From Streptomyces sp. man185 (GTDB lineage: Bacteria > Actinomycetota > Actinomycetes > Streptomycetales > Streptomycetaceae): DNA of 35,803 nucleotides. Shown here one piece after another: positions 23,600-31,135 of the stretch; within the stretch, counting starts at the first letter, position 1; the number at the start of each line of letters is the position of its first letter. Both the position numbers and the translations under genes were made by a program. The notes under the pieces were generated by a model. The model was not told the origin of the DNA, did no database searches, and worked only from the letters and a program-made list of their open reading frames with translations. The stretch covers positions 1 through 35,803 of the forward strand of contig NTHE01000073.1 of NCBI GenBank assembly GCA_002551355.1. Reading direction: 5' to 3'.

Positions 23600-24106
23600 A
23601 TGACGTCGACGAATGGCTATTACTGCCGCCTGAGGCCACAGGCGGACCCCCGACTCGCCTTGGAGGCCCCCGAGGCCGAAGGTGCGGCTCTTTGCCTCGC
23701 ACCCAGAGATGATTTCGACTACCGGCAGCACTGGTCCTTTCAGCGATCGGAGGGCCCGGGCTGGCTGGGATTCACCATGGCCAACCGGGCTACAGGCATG
23801 GGCGTCGCCTTGGAGACGGTCACCGAAACGTGGACGAGCAACGAGGGGGGCTTCGAACAGACGTTCACTGAGAGCTTTGTTGGGCTCGTTGCTCGCACGA
23901 TCAGCGAGAAGAACGACATTTCGCTCACGTGGAGCTTCCCCGGTGGTAGTGATTCGAGCTCAAATTATTTGATCGTGCATGCGCCGAACCCGTTGGCCGC
24001 GACTTCGCTACGCCGGGGAGGGAAGTTCGTGCGGACAACATCCAGGGAGACAGCTCTGAGCGACTTCGATACGTACGCCTGGGCGAGGATTCAGATGTAT
24101 ACGTGA
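23600..24106 (+). CDS. Hypothetical beta-rich protein (168 aa)
   Basis: From ATG 23600 (MTSTNGYYCRLRPQADPRLA) the protein shows alternating strand-like segments: EGAALCLAPRDDFDYRQHWS, FQRSEGPGWLGFTMANRATG, VALETVTETWTSNEGGFEQT and TYAWARIQMYT at the end. The pattern, with Q-x-W and repeated ~45-residue units, resembles a beta-trefoil (ricin-like) lectin fold, but I cannot confirm this. There is no signal peptide. A 16-bp palindrome follows the stop. Confidence 0.65.
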   Translation: MTSTNGYYCRLRPQADPRLALEAPEAEGAALCLAPRDDFDYRQHWSFQRSEGPGWLGFTMANRATGMGVALETVTETWTSNEGGFEQTFTESFVGLVARTISEKNDISLTWSFPGGSDSSSNYLIVHAPNPLAATSLRRGGKFVRTTSRETALSDFDTYAWARIQMYT

Positions 24107-24111
24107 TCCTG

Positions 24112-24127
24112 GCGAGGTGCACCTCGC
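24112..24127. terminator. 16-bp perfect palindrome after the stop
   Basis: gcgaggtgcacctcgc is a perfect palindrome starting 5 bp after the stop at 24106. As RNA it could form a tight stem of six or seven pairs. It may be a terminator or a protein-binding site. Confidence 0.4.
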
Positions 24128-24263
24128 TGACTGGTGCAGCCCGGTGAAGGCTAAGCTTGAGATTTAACCCCCGGATCGGACCGGCTGGGGTCCGCCCACA
24201 GGGAACGAGCTCGCCGGCGGCGGTGCTTGACCTCCACCGGACTTGAGCTATGAGAGTGCCTTC

Positions 24264-25562
24264 ATGACACTTTCAGCACGACGACATGCGGCGGTTCGGA
24301 GCTGGATCAGAAGCACGGCGTGCTCCTTGACGACCGTTGACCCCCTGGCTCCGTTGGACGACCTGCGGCCCCTCCTGGGCATGCTCGGGGAAGACGCGGC
24401 TGTGGTGGGATACGGCGCTGGGACACGCGGAGCGCATGAACTCTTCGCCATGCAGGTGCGCATAGCCCGGCTTCTGGTCGACGAGGCCGGATTCCGCGCC
24501 GTCGCCCTCGACCAGGACTGGACGCTCTGCGTGCTGCTCGACACCTACCTCCGCACCGGTACCGGGGACCCGGTCTCGCTCCTGGAGGCCGCGGAGCCGT
24601 TCGCTCGCACCGAAGAGGTACTCACCCTCCTCCGGTGGATGCGCGCGTTCAACCAGACCCACCCGAACGATCCGGTCCGCCTCGTCGGCGTCAGCCCCCA
24701 TGAGACGGGGACGTCCGCATACGACACCGTGACCGCCTACGTACGCCGGGCCGCGCCCGAAATGCTGGGCGAGGTCCTGGCCTGCTACGCCGAACTCCGG
24801 CCGGACGGCGAGGTATCCGCGCACACACGTCGATTCCGCGCGCTCCCCGACAGGAGCATCTGGCGCGACCGCGCACAGGAAGCCCACGACCTCGTAGGAG
24901 CGCTGCCCGGCCACGACGGCCACGCCTGGGCGCTCCGCAACGCTCGCGTGATCGTCCAGTACTACGAACTCCACGACCACGCCGACGATCCGTCGGATCC
25001 GCACAACATGGACTACTACGAGCGGTCGTTCGCCGAGAACGCCTCCTGGTGGCACCGGCACACCGGTCACAAGGTGCTGTTCTGGTCCTCCTGCACCCAT
25101 GCCTGCAAAGGGCGCACCCGCGCTGTCGCCTTTCCGCCGGATCCGGCGATCGGGTCCCCGAACGCCGGTAGCCACCTCCAGGACCGCCTCGGAACCCGGT
25201 ACCTGTCGATCGGCCTCACCTTCGGCGACGGGGGGCTGGCCACGTACGGCGACGCCCCGCCCCACCGGGTGCCCCGGCCGGTCCCGCCCCTGGTGGAGTC
25301 GGTCCTGGACGCCACGGGCGGCGACTATTTCCTGGATCTTCGCGCGGATTCCCCGCGCCCGGTCGCCGACTGGCTCGCCAGGAATGCCAGAACCCGGGTC
25401 ATCGGACCGCGCCACGACCCGGACAGAGACCCCGCCCACCACATGACGGGAGGATCCCTCGCCGAGTGGTTCGACGTCCTTGTCCACGTGCGGCACGTGA
25501 CCTCCGCCCAGCCGATCCGCGTCGAGTCGCCACCGGATGCGGAACGGTTCAGATGCCGGTAG
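24264..25562 (+). CDS. Erythromycin-esterase-family protein with altered active-site motifs
   Basis: From ATG 24264 (a TTG at 24243 is possible) the 432-aa protein follows the erythromycin esterase fold (PF05139): VVGYGAGTRGAHELFAMQVR, IARLLVDEAGFRAVALDQDW, LLRWMRAFNQTHPNDPVRLV, YYERSFAENASWWHRHTGHK, VLFWSSCTHACKG and GTRYLSIGLTFGDGG. In EreA/EreB the first motif is LGEATHGTxEF, with catalytic Glu and His. Here it is GYGAGTRG, without either. The second motif normally has Glu (EADW) and here is LDQDW. The late WAHNxH motif is SSCTHACK. Macrolide hydrolysis by the known mechanism is therefore doubtful. It converges on the SDR gene with a 14-bp overlap. Confidence 0.85.
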   Translation: MTLSARRHAAVRSWIRSTACSLTTVDPLAPLDDLRPLLGMLGEDAAVVGYGAGTRGAHELFAMQVRIARLLVDEAGFRAVALDQDWTLCVLLDTYLRTGTGDPVSLLEAAEPFARTEEVLTLLRWMRAFNQTHPNDPVRLVGVSPHETGTSAYDTVTAYVRRAAPEMLGEVLACYAELRPDGEVSAHTRRFRALPDRSIWRDRAQEAHDLVGALPGHDGHAWALRNARVIVQYYELHDHADDPSDPHNMDYYERSFAENASWWHRHTGHKVLFWSSCTHACKGRTRAVAFPPDPAIGSPNAGSHLQDRLGTRYLSIGLTFGDGGLATYGDAPPHRVPRPVPPLVESVLDATGGDYFLDLRADSPRPVADWLARNARTRVIGPRHDPDRDPAHHMTGGSLAEWFDVLVHVRHVTSAQPIRVESPPDAERFRCR

Positions 25563-26379
25563 AAAGTGCGACGTGGCGCCATGCGTCAAGTTCACGGCGC
25601 ACCCGGTCCAGCTTCGCCTCGACACGCTCGATCGCATCAGCGCCCAACTGCAGGCGCAGCGGCGGCTCGGTGACCTCGGTGATGTCGACGATGGCCTTCG
25701 CTGCCTTCACCGGATCTCCTGGCTGACGGCCGTCGTAGTTGGCCAGTGCCTCGCGCACCGGCCCCGCGCCGAGAGCGTAGTCAGCGATGGAGGCCGGTTC
25801 GACCCGCATGCTCGTCGCGCTGTTGAGGAAGTCCGTGCGGAAGCCGCCCGGCTCCACGATCGTGACGCGTATGCCCAGCGGGGCCAGTTCGCCGTGCAGC
25901 GCCTCGGAGATGCCCTCAAGGGCGAACTTCGACGCCCCGTACAAGCCCGCCGCCGGCGCTGTGGCGAAGCCGCCCACGGAGCCGATGTTCAGGACATGTC
26001 CGGATCGCTGGGCGCGCAACGTCGGCAGGGTAGCCCGCAGGGTGTTGAGTACGCCGAACACGTTGACGTCGAAGAGAGCGCGGGCGGCTCGGTCGGACGT
26101 TTCCTCGATCGCGCCCACGAGGCCGTAGCCGGCGTTGTTGACCACGACGTCGATCCGCCCGAACTCCGCCAGGCCGGCCTCCACCGCGGCCGTCAACTGC
26201 TCGGGTTCGGTCACGTCCGCGCTGATCGCCAGCAAGCGGTCCGTCTTCCCCGGGTACGCCTTACGCACCGCCTCCGCGTCCCGCGCTGTCGCGATGACGC
26301 TGTGCCCGCGCTCCTGCGCCTCGCGGGTGATCTCCGCGCCGAGCCCGCGCGATGCACCGGTGACCAACCAAACGCTCAT
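25549..26379 (-). CDS. Short-chain dehydrogenase/reductase (SDR)
   Basis: The 276-aa protein from ATG 26379, with a strong ggggagag ribosome site, is a classical SDR. Features are the nucleotide-binding TGASRGLG (8-15), a DV motif after strand 3, VVVNNAGYGLVGAIEE, the catalytic Ser in LNIGSVGGFA and YGASK (Tyr and Lys), then EPGGFRTDF. It oxidises or reduces an unknown alcohol/ketone with NAD(P)H. It is divergent from a MerR regulator across a 101-bp spacer with a dyad, a frequent pairing in which MerR controls the SDR. Its last codons overlap the esterase-like gene from the other strand. Confidence 0.93.
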   Translation of the reverse strand: MSVWLVTGASRGLGAEITREAQERGHSVIATARDAEAVRKAYPGKTDRLLAISADVTEPEQLTAAVEAGLAEFGRIDVVVNNAGYGLVGAIEETSDRAARALFDVNVFGVLNTLRATLPTLRAQRSGHVLNIGSVGGFATAPAAGLYGASKFALEGISEALHGELAPLGIRVTIVEPGGFRTDFLNSATSMRVEPASIADYALGAGPVREALANYDGRQPGDPVKAAKAIVDITEVTEPPLRLQLGADAIERVEAKLDRVRRELDAWRHVALSTGI

Positions 26380-26439
26380 GCTCTCCCCTTGTCCCGATCG
26401 CCTGAACGGCCGACTTGCTGACGGCTCGACACTAAAAGG

Positions 26440-26453
26440 TAGAGTCAGGTCTA
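26440..26453. promoter_or_regulatory. Dyad in the SDR/MerR spacer, possible MerR operator
   Basis: tagagtcaggtcta has mirror half-sites taga and tcta around six bases. It lies in the divergent spacer, 28 bp before the MerR start and 61 bp from the SDR start. It sits in a locally AT-richer stretch (actaaaaggtagag) that could hold the promoters. Confidence 0.4.
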
Positions 26454-26480
26454 GATCAAGAACTGCGTTACGGAGCGGTC

Positions 26481-26906
26481 ATGGGCCTGAGCATCGGTGA
26501 AGTAGCGAAACGCAGCGGGCTCAGCGTTCACGCACTGCGGTTCTACGAGCGGGAGGGCCTGTTCGCCAACCCTGTGCGCCGCCTGGGCAACGGCCGTCGG
26601 ATCTATCACGAGGAAGATCTGGAGTGGCTGGCGATCTGCACGAAACTGCGCTCCTCCGGCATGTCACTGGCGACGATCCGGCAGTACATCGAGCTGGCCC
26701 GCCAAGGCCCGGGCAACGAGCACGAGCGACTTGAGCTGCTACGCCGGCACGAGACCCACGTGGAGGCCCAGATCCGCGAACTGAACGAGACCTTGAAGGT
26801 GATGCGCCACAAGGTGCGGACCTACGAAGATCACCTCGCACGCGGCGACGCCGACCAGCTCTGGAATCCGTCGCACGCGGAGACCGCACAAGCCGGACCT
26901 CATTAG
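26481..26906 (+). CDS. MerR-family transcriptional regulator
   Basis: ATG 26481, with a cggag ribosome site, encodes 141 aa. The N-terminal winged helix is canonical: LSIGEVAKRSGLSVHALRFY, EREGLFANPVRRLGNGRRIY, DLEWLAICTKLRSSGMSLAT. A dimerisation coiled coil follows (HETHVEAQIRELNETLKVMR). There are no effector-binding Cys residues near the end, so a small-molecule or non-metal signal is likely. Its probable target is the divergent SDR gene at 25549-26379. Confidence 0.93.
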   Translation: MGLSIGEVAKRSGLSVHALRFYEREGLFANPVRRLGNGRRIYHEEDLEWLAICTKLRSSGMSLATIRQYIELARQGPGNEHERLELLRRHETHVEAQIRELNETLKVMRHKVRTYEDHLARGDADQLWNPSHAETAQAGPH

Positions 26907-26919
26907 GGGCACCGCCCCT
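26905..26919 (+). terminator. Short hairpin at the MerR stop codon
   Basis: aggggc and gcccct (26905-26910 and 26914-26919) pair over a three-base loop, directly overlapping the TAG stop of the MerR gene. It is a small GC stem without a U-tract, plausible as a weak terminator. Confidence 0.4.
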
Positions 26920-27069
26920 CAGCTTGTTCTTTACCTCTGCTGCTGTTGATCAGGTGCGGTCGCCCCGGCAACCCGCAACTCAGGCTCCTCGATCCGCGGC
27001 GAACAGCCCTCCAGGAGGGGAAACAAGCAGCTCAAACGGGCCTTCTCCCTTTCCGCGTTCGCGCCCTCG

Positions 27070-27230
27070 GCAACCCGGCATCGCGGGCCTACTACGCCAA
27101 GAAGATCGCCCAGGGCAAGCACCACACCCAGGCCCTGCTCTGCCTCGCCCGCCGCAGAGCCGACGTCCTCTTCGCAATGCTCCGCGACGGCACCTTCTAC
27201 GAACACCGTCCAACCGCAGCGGTCATCTGA
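27070..27230 (+). pseudogene. IS110-family transposase C-terminal fragment
   Basis: The frame reads NPASRAYYAKKIAQGKHHTQ, ALLCLARRRADVLFAMLRDG, TFYEHRPTAA and stops at 27230. The SRAYYxxK and LARRRxxVLFAMLRDGT signatures are the end of the transposase_20 domain of IS110. The Ser-containing catalytic core and the DEDD domain are missing. Upstream sequence back to about 26950 is open but not recognisable. The stop overlaps the end of the minus-strand gene at 27223. Confidence 0.75.
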
Positions 27231-27711
27231 CCATCGGCTTCGCCAACAGATCCACCTGATCGCTCTCGACATCGAACCCGAGGACCGGATGGTTGGGAGC
27301 GCCGCCCTCGCTATACATCACCACCGGCTTGCCCAACCGCCGCCCGATCACGGCGAGGAAGCCGCAGAGCACGTCGAGTCGCTCCTGGCCCTGGAGTTCC
27401 CGCAGATCAACATCGAAGTCGATCTCTTCAACCGAAGAGAAACGGAAGATCGCCAATACACGGGCAGTCGGCCAGACCCGCAGTTCCGCGCACTCCGCGT
27501 CAGCCGGGCGAGACAGCACTGCTTCTGCGCGAGGCACCGGAAGCACCGTCTCGCCTTCGGAGTACTTGCACATCCAGTCGGTCACCCCGACGAGATCGAG
27601 GACCGCCTGCCAGTCCTCCACCGAGGTCTCGGCGACAACCACGTCCGACAACGACCCCATCAGGTCAGGGTCGAAGAAGCTCTCCACGTCATCCCACAGC
27701 AAACCAGCCAC
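27223..27711 (-). CDS. Hypothetical acidic protein (162 aa)
   Basis: ATG 27711 begins MAGLLWDDVESFFDPDLMGS. The product is acidic, with a mixed alpha/beta pattern: LSDVVVAETSVEDWQAVLDL, VLPVPRAEAVLSRPADAECA, VLAIFRFSSVEEIDFDVDLR and a long helix QERLDVLCGFLAVIGRRLG. It ends LLAKPMVR. Cytosolic acidic proteins of this size in Streptomyces are often immunity-like, but no toxin adjoins it. I do not recognise the family. The gene looks intact. Confidence 0.72.
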   Translation of the reverse strand: MAGLLWDDVESFFDPDLMGSLSDVVVAETSVEDWQAVLDLVGVTDWMCKYSEGETVLPVPRAEAVLSRPADAECAELRVWPTARVLAIFRFSSVEEIDFDVDLRELQGQERLDVLCGFLAVIGRRLGKPVVMYSEGGAPNHPVLGFDVESDQVDLLAKPMVR

Positions 27712-27845
27712 GCCGCCATCCTGCCCGCCACACCCTCACAACGCAGACCGATTACCTTGACCAAACGCATAGGGGCACCCCTTCAAAGCAGCAGAGCTTC
27801 GCCGAGGAAGCCGGCGTCGTCGATGCCCTACCTGTTTCGCAGCGC

Positions 27846-28142
27846 GTGGTCACAGCAGCCTGTAACAACTTCTTGATCACCATCCAGGAGCTGCAGCGGA
27901 AACTGCGTCTGAACAGCACCCAGCAGATCACCGCGACGATCTACGCATCCAACGGCCCGTGGGCCCTGGAAGCCCGCACAGCGGTCTTCGGAAATGGCCG
28001 CGAGAACACACCCCCGTGCACCCGCCGCCCCCACCACATTCAGCCAGTCCACACGCTGCTGCCGCCGATCGCGGACGACGACGAGGTGGCACGCGTCTCC
28101 GAGGAACTCAGTAACGACCTGATGAGTCAGTTCGGCCTCTGA
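27846..28142 (+). CDS. Hypothetical protein, start uncertain
   Basis: The 98-aa reading from GTG 27846 runs VTAACNNFLITIQELQRKLR, LNSTQQITATIYASNGPWAL, then VHTLLPPIADDDEVARVSEE and LSNDLMSQFGL. The same frame is open upstream through SKQQSFAEEAGVVDALPVSQ to at least 27740 without an ATG. The gene may therefore begin earlier with an unusual start, or be 5'-truncated. No ribosome site precedes 27846. Family unknown. Confidence 0.5.
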   Translation: MVTAACNNFLITIQELQRKLRLNSTQQITATIYASNGPWALEARTAVFGNGRENTPPCTRRPHHIQPVHTLLPPIADDDEVARVSEELSNDLMSQFGL

Positions 28143-28281
28143 ACTCACTACGGAGGCAGGACGAGACCCCTTGTGCCGGCCCCGTGGCATTGCCAGGAGC
28201 AATACTGAGACGGAATGCGGGTATCAGGCCGCAAGGCAGTGGCTCGCGCTGCCTGACGCCACTGACGGAGGAGGCCTCGCC

Positions 28282-28422
28282 GTGGACGGACTGCTCTTGT
28301 CGGCAAACAACCCCACGCCCTTCTGGCCCACCGGTGCGATCATCATCGCCGCCATCACCGTCATCACACTGTCGATCGGAATCTGGCGCAACCGGCGAAT
28401 GAAGCAAGGCAAGGACTACTGA
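28282..28422 (+). CDS. Very small single-pass membrane protein (46 aa)
   Basis: GTG 28282 follows a ggaggagg ribosome site about 7 bases upstream. The peptide has a short outer part (VDGLLLSANNPTPFW), one hydrophobic helix (TGAIIIAAITVITLSIGIW) and a basic tail (RNRRMKQGKDY). The positive-inside rule places the tail in the cytoplasm. Function unknown. Confidence 0.55.
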   Translation: MDGLLLSANNPTPFWPTGAIIIAAITVITLSIGIWRNRRMKQGKDY

Positions 28423-28493
28423 GCCGTACAGCGCGGCCAGGTCTCAGGATTCGTGAGAGCGGAGTACCGCAGCTACCGGGGCCCCGTCGGCTA

Positions 28494-28906
28494 TGGGCTG
28501 TCCCGTAAATGATCTTCTGGTTGCGCGGGCGTGGTTGGCCGCCGAGCGGCCTGCTTGCCTATCCGGCGAGGGCGAGGTTGTGCTGCGCCCGCACTATGGT
28601 GGAGTCGACCGAGACGTCCCAGTCGATCTCGCCTGCGGCGCCGGCTGCGGCCTGAACCTGCTGGAGCAGACGTTCCCACGTTCCGTCGGCCGACCACAGT
28701 CGGTGGCGTTCGTAGACCGTCTTCCACGGCCCGAACCGTTCCGGCAGATCACGCCACGGCACCCCGGTCCGCACCCGGTGCAAAATCCCGTCAATTACCT
28801 GCCGGTGATCCCGCCACCTGCCACAACGCCCGCTACTGACCGGCAGGAACGGCCGCAGCTGCTGTTCCCACTCAGCATCAGTTAGATCACCCCGCTCCAT
28901 GCCCAT
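28494..28906 (-). pseudogene. IS5-family transposase, N-terminal part joined to the element's far end
   Basis: ATG 28906 begins MGMERGDLTDAEWEQQLRPF, followed by VIDGILHRVRTGVPWRDLPE, RFGPWKTVYERHRLWSADGT and WERLLQQVQAAAGAAGEIDW. It reaches DVSVDSTIVRAQHNLALAG, just past the first catalytic Asp, and stops at 28559. Beyond it, the minus strand ends with an IS-terminus-like gatcatttacgggacagccc (28512-28493). The middle and C-terminus of the transposase are deleted while the downstream terminus is kept, as in an internally deleted IS. Confidence 0.75.
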
Positions 28907-28952
28907 AACAACGACCCGAATAGGGAGCAGTCACACGATCCAATTCCGGTTT

Positions 28953-29147
28953 CTAGTGGTCCATCGCTACCACGACGTATAGGCACGCAATGACTGCGAC
29001 GACGCAGAGCCCAGCCACAACGATCAGTGCGCAGCCCAGTGCTCCCGCCGTCCCAGCGATCGCCGTCCAGCCGAACCGCGTTGCCCGTTCGGCCTGCTGG
29101 ACTGCATCGTGGTACTCGCTGTCGTCGTACCAGCCGCGATCGGTCAT
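28953..29147 (-). CDS. Small membrane protein (64 aa)
   Basis: ATG 29147 has a gggggtg ribosome site. The product starts MTDRGWYDDSEYHDAVQQAE, has a basic turn (RATRFGW) and then a long hydrophobic stretch of about 37 residues (TAIAGTAGALGCALIVVAGL, CVVAVIACLYVVVAMDH), enough for two short helices or one long one. Cytoplasmic N-terminus likely. Function unknown. Confidence 0.6.
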   Translation of the reverse strand: MTDRGWYDDSEYHDAVQQAERATRFGWTAIAGTAGALGCALIVVAGLCVVAVIACLYVVVAMDH

Positions 29148-29244
29148 GGTCACCCCCGGTTGGACCCTATAGCTCGGCCATCTCGCCCCAGAATTCGGTG
29201 GCGCAGATCCCGTAGGACAGGCATGCCATGATCGCCCGGACAGT

Positions 29245-30135
29245 GAGCCCTTCCCAACCTGACTGCGGTGATGAGGTGTTGGAGGGTGCCAGCTGTACGG
29301 ATCGATGAAGCTCCTGGTAGACGGGTTGTCGACCAAGATCACCCGTGTCCGCCAGGAGCTTCGCGTGCTTGTCTACCCATCGTCGATCGACCTGTCCAGC
29401 AGCACCCTGCGCTACCTGACCACGCGGCTCCGTGCCCGGCAGCGAGAGATCGGGACCCGGTGGCGACGGCTGTCTGTCAGCCGTCAGGCCCTGCTTGTAC
29501 TCGCCCACCTGCGGTGTGGGGACACCTACGCGCGGCTCGCTGCCGGGTTCGGCATCGGCCTCGCTACCGTGTACCGGTACATACGCGAGGTGATCGACGT
29601 CCTGGCCGCCGCCGCGCCGACCCTGGCCAAGGCGATGAAGACCGTACAGGCGAAAGCCTTCGTGATTCTGGACGGCACCCTGCTGCCGATCGACCGGGTC
29701 GCCGCCGACACCCCGTACTGCTCCGCAAAACACAAACGCCACGGCATGAACGTCCAGTTCCTCACCGACCCGTTCGGCCGACTGTTGTGGGCCTCGGCAA
29801 CGATGCCCGGATCGACCCATGACCTGACCGCCGCGCGCCGCCACGGCATCGTCGACGCGCTCGCCGAGGCCGACGTGAAGTGCTGGGCGGATAAGGCTTA
29901 CCAGGGCGCCGGGCGCCCGGTCCGGATGCCGTTCAGGGGCCACCGGCTCAAACGCTGGAAGCGGCGACACAACCTCGCCCACGCCAGGATCCGCTGTATC
30001 GGCGAACAGGCGATGGCCACCCTGAAGGGCTGGCGCCTTCTGCGGAAGCTTCGCTGCAGCACTAACCGGATCACCGACATCGTGAAGACCGTTCTCGTCC
30101 TTCACCACGCCTCAACCAGGGGTTAGAAAGGACTC
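29245..30135 (+). mobile_element. IS5-family element, intact transposase, imperfect inverted ends
   Basis: The left end gagcccttcccaacctgac (29245-29263) resembles the reverse complement of the right end, gagtcctttctaacccctg (30135-30117). A partial copy of the same right end occurs at 30615-30716 (gagccttttccaacctca on the minus strand), which confirms the boundary. The length is about 891 bp. The right end abuts the start codon of the next gene. Confidence 0.65.
29365..30126 (+). CDS. IS5-family transposase (DDE_Tnp_4), full length
   Basis: GTG 29365 with an aggag site is the likely start. An ATG at 29305 would add 20 residues that do not look conserved. The 253-aa protein starts VLVYPSSIDLSSSTLRYLTT, has a helix-turn-helix (DTYARLAAGFGIGLATVYRY) and an intact triad: Asp in FVILDGTLLPIDR, Asp in KCWADKAYQGAG and Glu in RCIGEQAMATLKGWRLLRKL. 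HDLTAARRHG between them is also typical. It ends LHHASTRG. This is one of two transposases in the window that look functional. Confidence 0.92.
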   Translation: MLVYPSSIDLSSSTLRYLTTRLRARQREIGTRWRRLSVSRQALLVLAHLRCGDTYARLAAGFGIGLATVYRYIREVIDVLAAAAPTLAKAMKTVQAKAFVILDGTLLPIDRVAADTPYCSAKHKRHGMNVQFLTDPFGRLLWASATMPGSTHDLTAARRHGIVDALAEADVKCWADKAYQGAGRPVRMPFRGHRLKRWKRRHNLAHARIRCIGEQAMATLKGWRLLRKLRCSTNRITDIVKTVLVLHHASTRG

Positions 30136-30136
30136 C

Positions 30137-30529
30137 ATGAGTTTTGACATCTTCGTGTGCCGGTTCCAGAACGGTGAGCCAGCGACGCTGGACATGAGTG
30201 CCGCGCACGAGGTCCTCGACCCCTATGCGGTGGTGCGGGGCCCCGAGACGGACTTCCTGCTGGTCAGTACGGCGGAGGGAGAGGAGGCGGGTGTGTACTT
30301 CAACAATCCGACCGGCATCACCTTCAACCGCTTCGGAGGGGACGGGACCATGGACCTCCTGGCCGTCCTACTCCGACGGCTGGATGCCGTACTCGTGGTT
30401 CCGGGCGGGCCGACCATGATCCAGCGGGACGAGGACCGCGAGCTTCTGCCCGCCTCCCTCAGGGAGGAGTGGACCGTCGTCGTGGCCCGTACTGGCGCGG
30501 AGATCGACCGGGCGATCCGGGCTTCCTGA
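30137..30529 (+). CDS. Hypothetical protein (130 aa) starting at an IS end
   Basis: ATG 30137 is preceded by gaaaggactcc, whose AAAGGA forms the ribosome site. The protein reads MSFDIFVCRFQNGEPATLDM, EVLDPYAVVRGPETDFLLVS, TGITFNRFGGDGTMDLLAVL and LREEWTVVVARTGAEIDRAI. It is a complete member of a small alpha/beta family that I recall as common in Streptomyces but that has no known function. The ribosome site lies inside the right end of the IS at 29245-30135, so the insertion replaced the native upstream region. A partial IS copy lies 85 bp downstream. Confidence 0.78.
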   Translation: MSFDIFVCRFQNGEPATLDMSAAHEVLDPYAVVRGPETDFLLVSTAEGEEAGVYFNNPTGITFNRFGGDGTMDLLAVLLRRLDAVLVVPGGPTMIQRDEDRELLPASLREEWTVVVARTGAEIDRAIRAS

Positions 30530-30614
30530 ACGAACGGGCAAGCACAGTGTCCCCAGTGCACGTCACCGGGAACGGCCCGTCGTCTCCGCACTGGCGCGGC
30601 CGCCGGCCAGTACG

Positions 30615-30716
30615 CGCCTCCTGCGGAAGCTCCGCTGCAGCACCAACCAAATCACCGACATCGTGAAGACCGTTCTCGTCCTTCACCACGCCTCAACCTG
30701 AGGTTGGAAAAGGCTC
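30615..30716 (+). repeat. Partial second copy of the IS5-type element's right end
   Basis: 30615-30698 matches 30034-30117 base for base except for a few substitutions (cgccTcctgcggaagctCcg versus cgccTtctgcggaagctTcg) and encodes LLRKLRCSTNQITDIVKTVL then VLHHAST. It continues to its own terminus near 30716. Only about 100 bp of this copy remain. The two copies are direct repeats flanking the gene at 30137-30529. Confidence 0.8.
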
Positions 30717-31030
30717 AGTGCCTAGCCAAAGCCGCCGGACATGTCCGCGGCTTCGGCGAGATACTCACCGACCGCCTCGGCTCGACACTCCCCACCTGGA
30801 TCGACGCAGTCGACGCCAGCCAGCTACCGGGCCTCACCGGCTTCGCACTGCACCTGCTCCGAGACCTCGACGCCGTGACAGCCGGGCTCACCGTCGACTG
30901 GAGCTCCGGCAGCATCGAGGGCGCCGTCAACCGCATCAAGAAGATCAAGAGGCAGCTCTACGGCCGCGCCGGATCGAACTCCTCCGCAAGATGATCCTGC
31001 TCCCGGAACACCTCGACGTTCCCCAAGAGC
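30716..31030 (+). pseudogene. ISL3-family transposase C-terminal fragment
   Basis: The reading runs RGFGEILTDRLGSTLPTWID, AVDASQLPGLTGFALHLLRD, LDAVTAGLTVDWSSGSIEGA and VNRIKKIKRQLYGRAG, with the WSSGxxEGxVNRIKxxKRQxYGRA signature that holds the family's catalytic Glu. After GRAG one base is missing (30970-30975), and the conserved end ELLRKMILLP continues in another frame. The N-terminal two thirds are absent. It is probably unrelated to the ISL3 fragment at 15640-15980, which covers a different part. Confidence 0.8.
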
Positions 31031-31135
31031 CGCGCGAGAACCGGATGGTAGGAGCCCCTGCTTCGACCGGTACATAGCCAGTGCATGCAGGTGCCCATCC
31101 GTGGCAACATGGCCTCATGTTGATCCGAAAGGGCG

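Noticed and set aside
24273..25637. 454-codon minus-strand frame
   Set aside because: Antisense shadow of the erythromycin-esterase homologue, which has recognisable family motifs.
29167..30108. 313-codon minus-strand frame
   Set aside because: Antisense to an intact IS5-family transposase.
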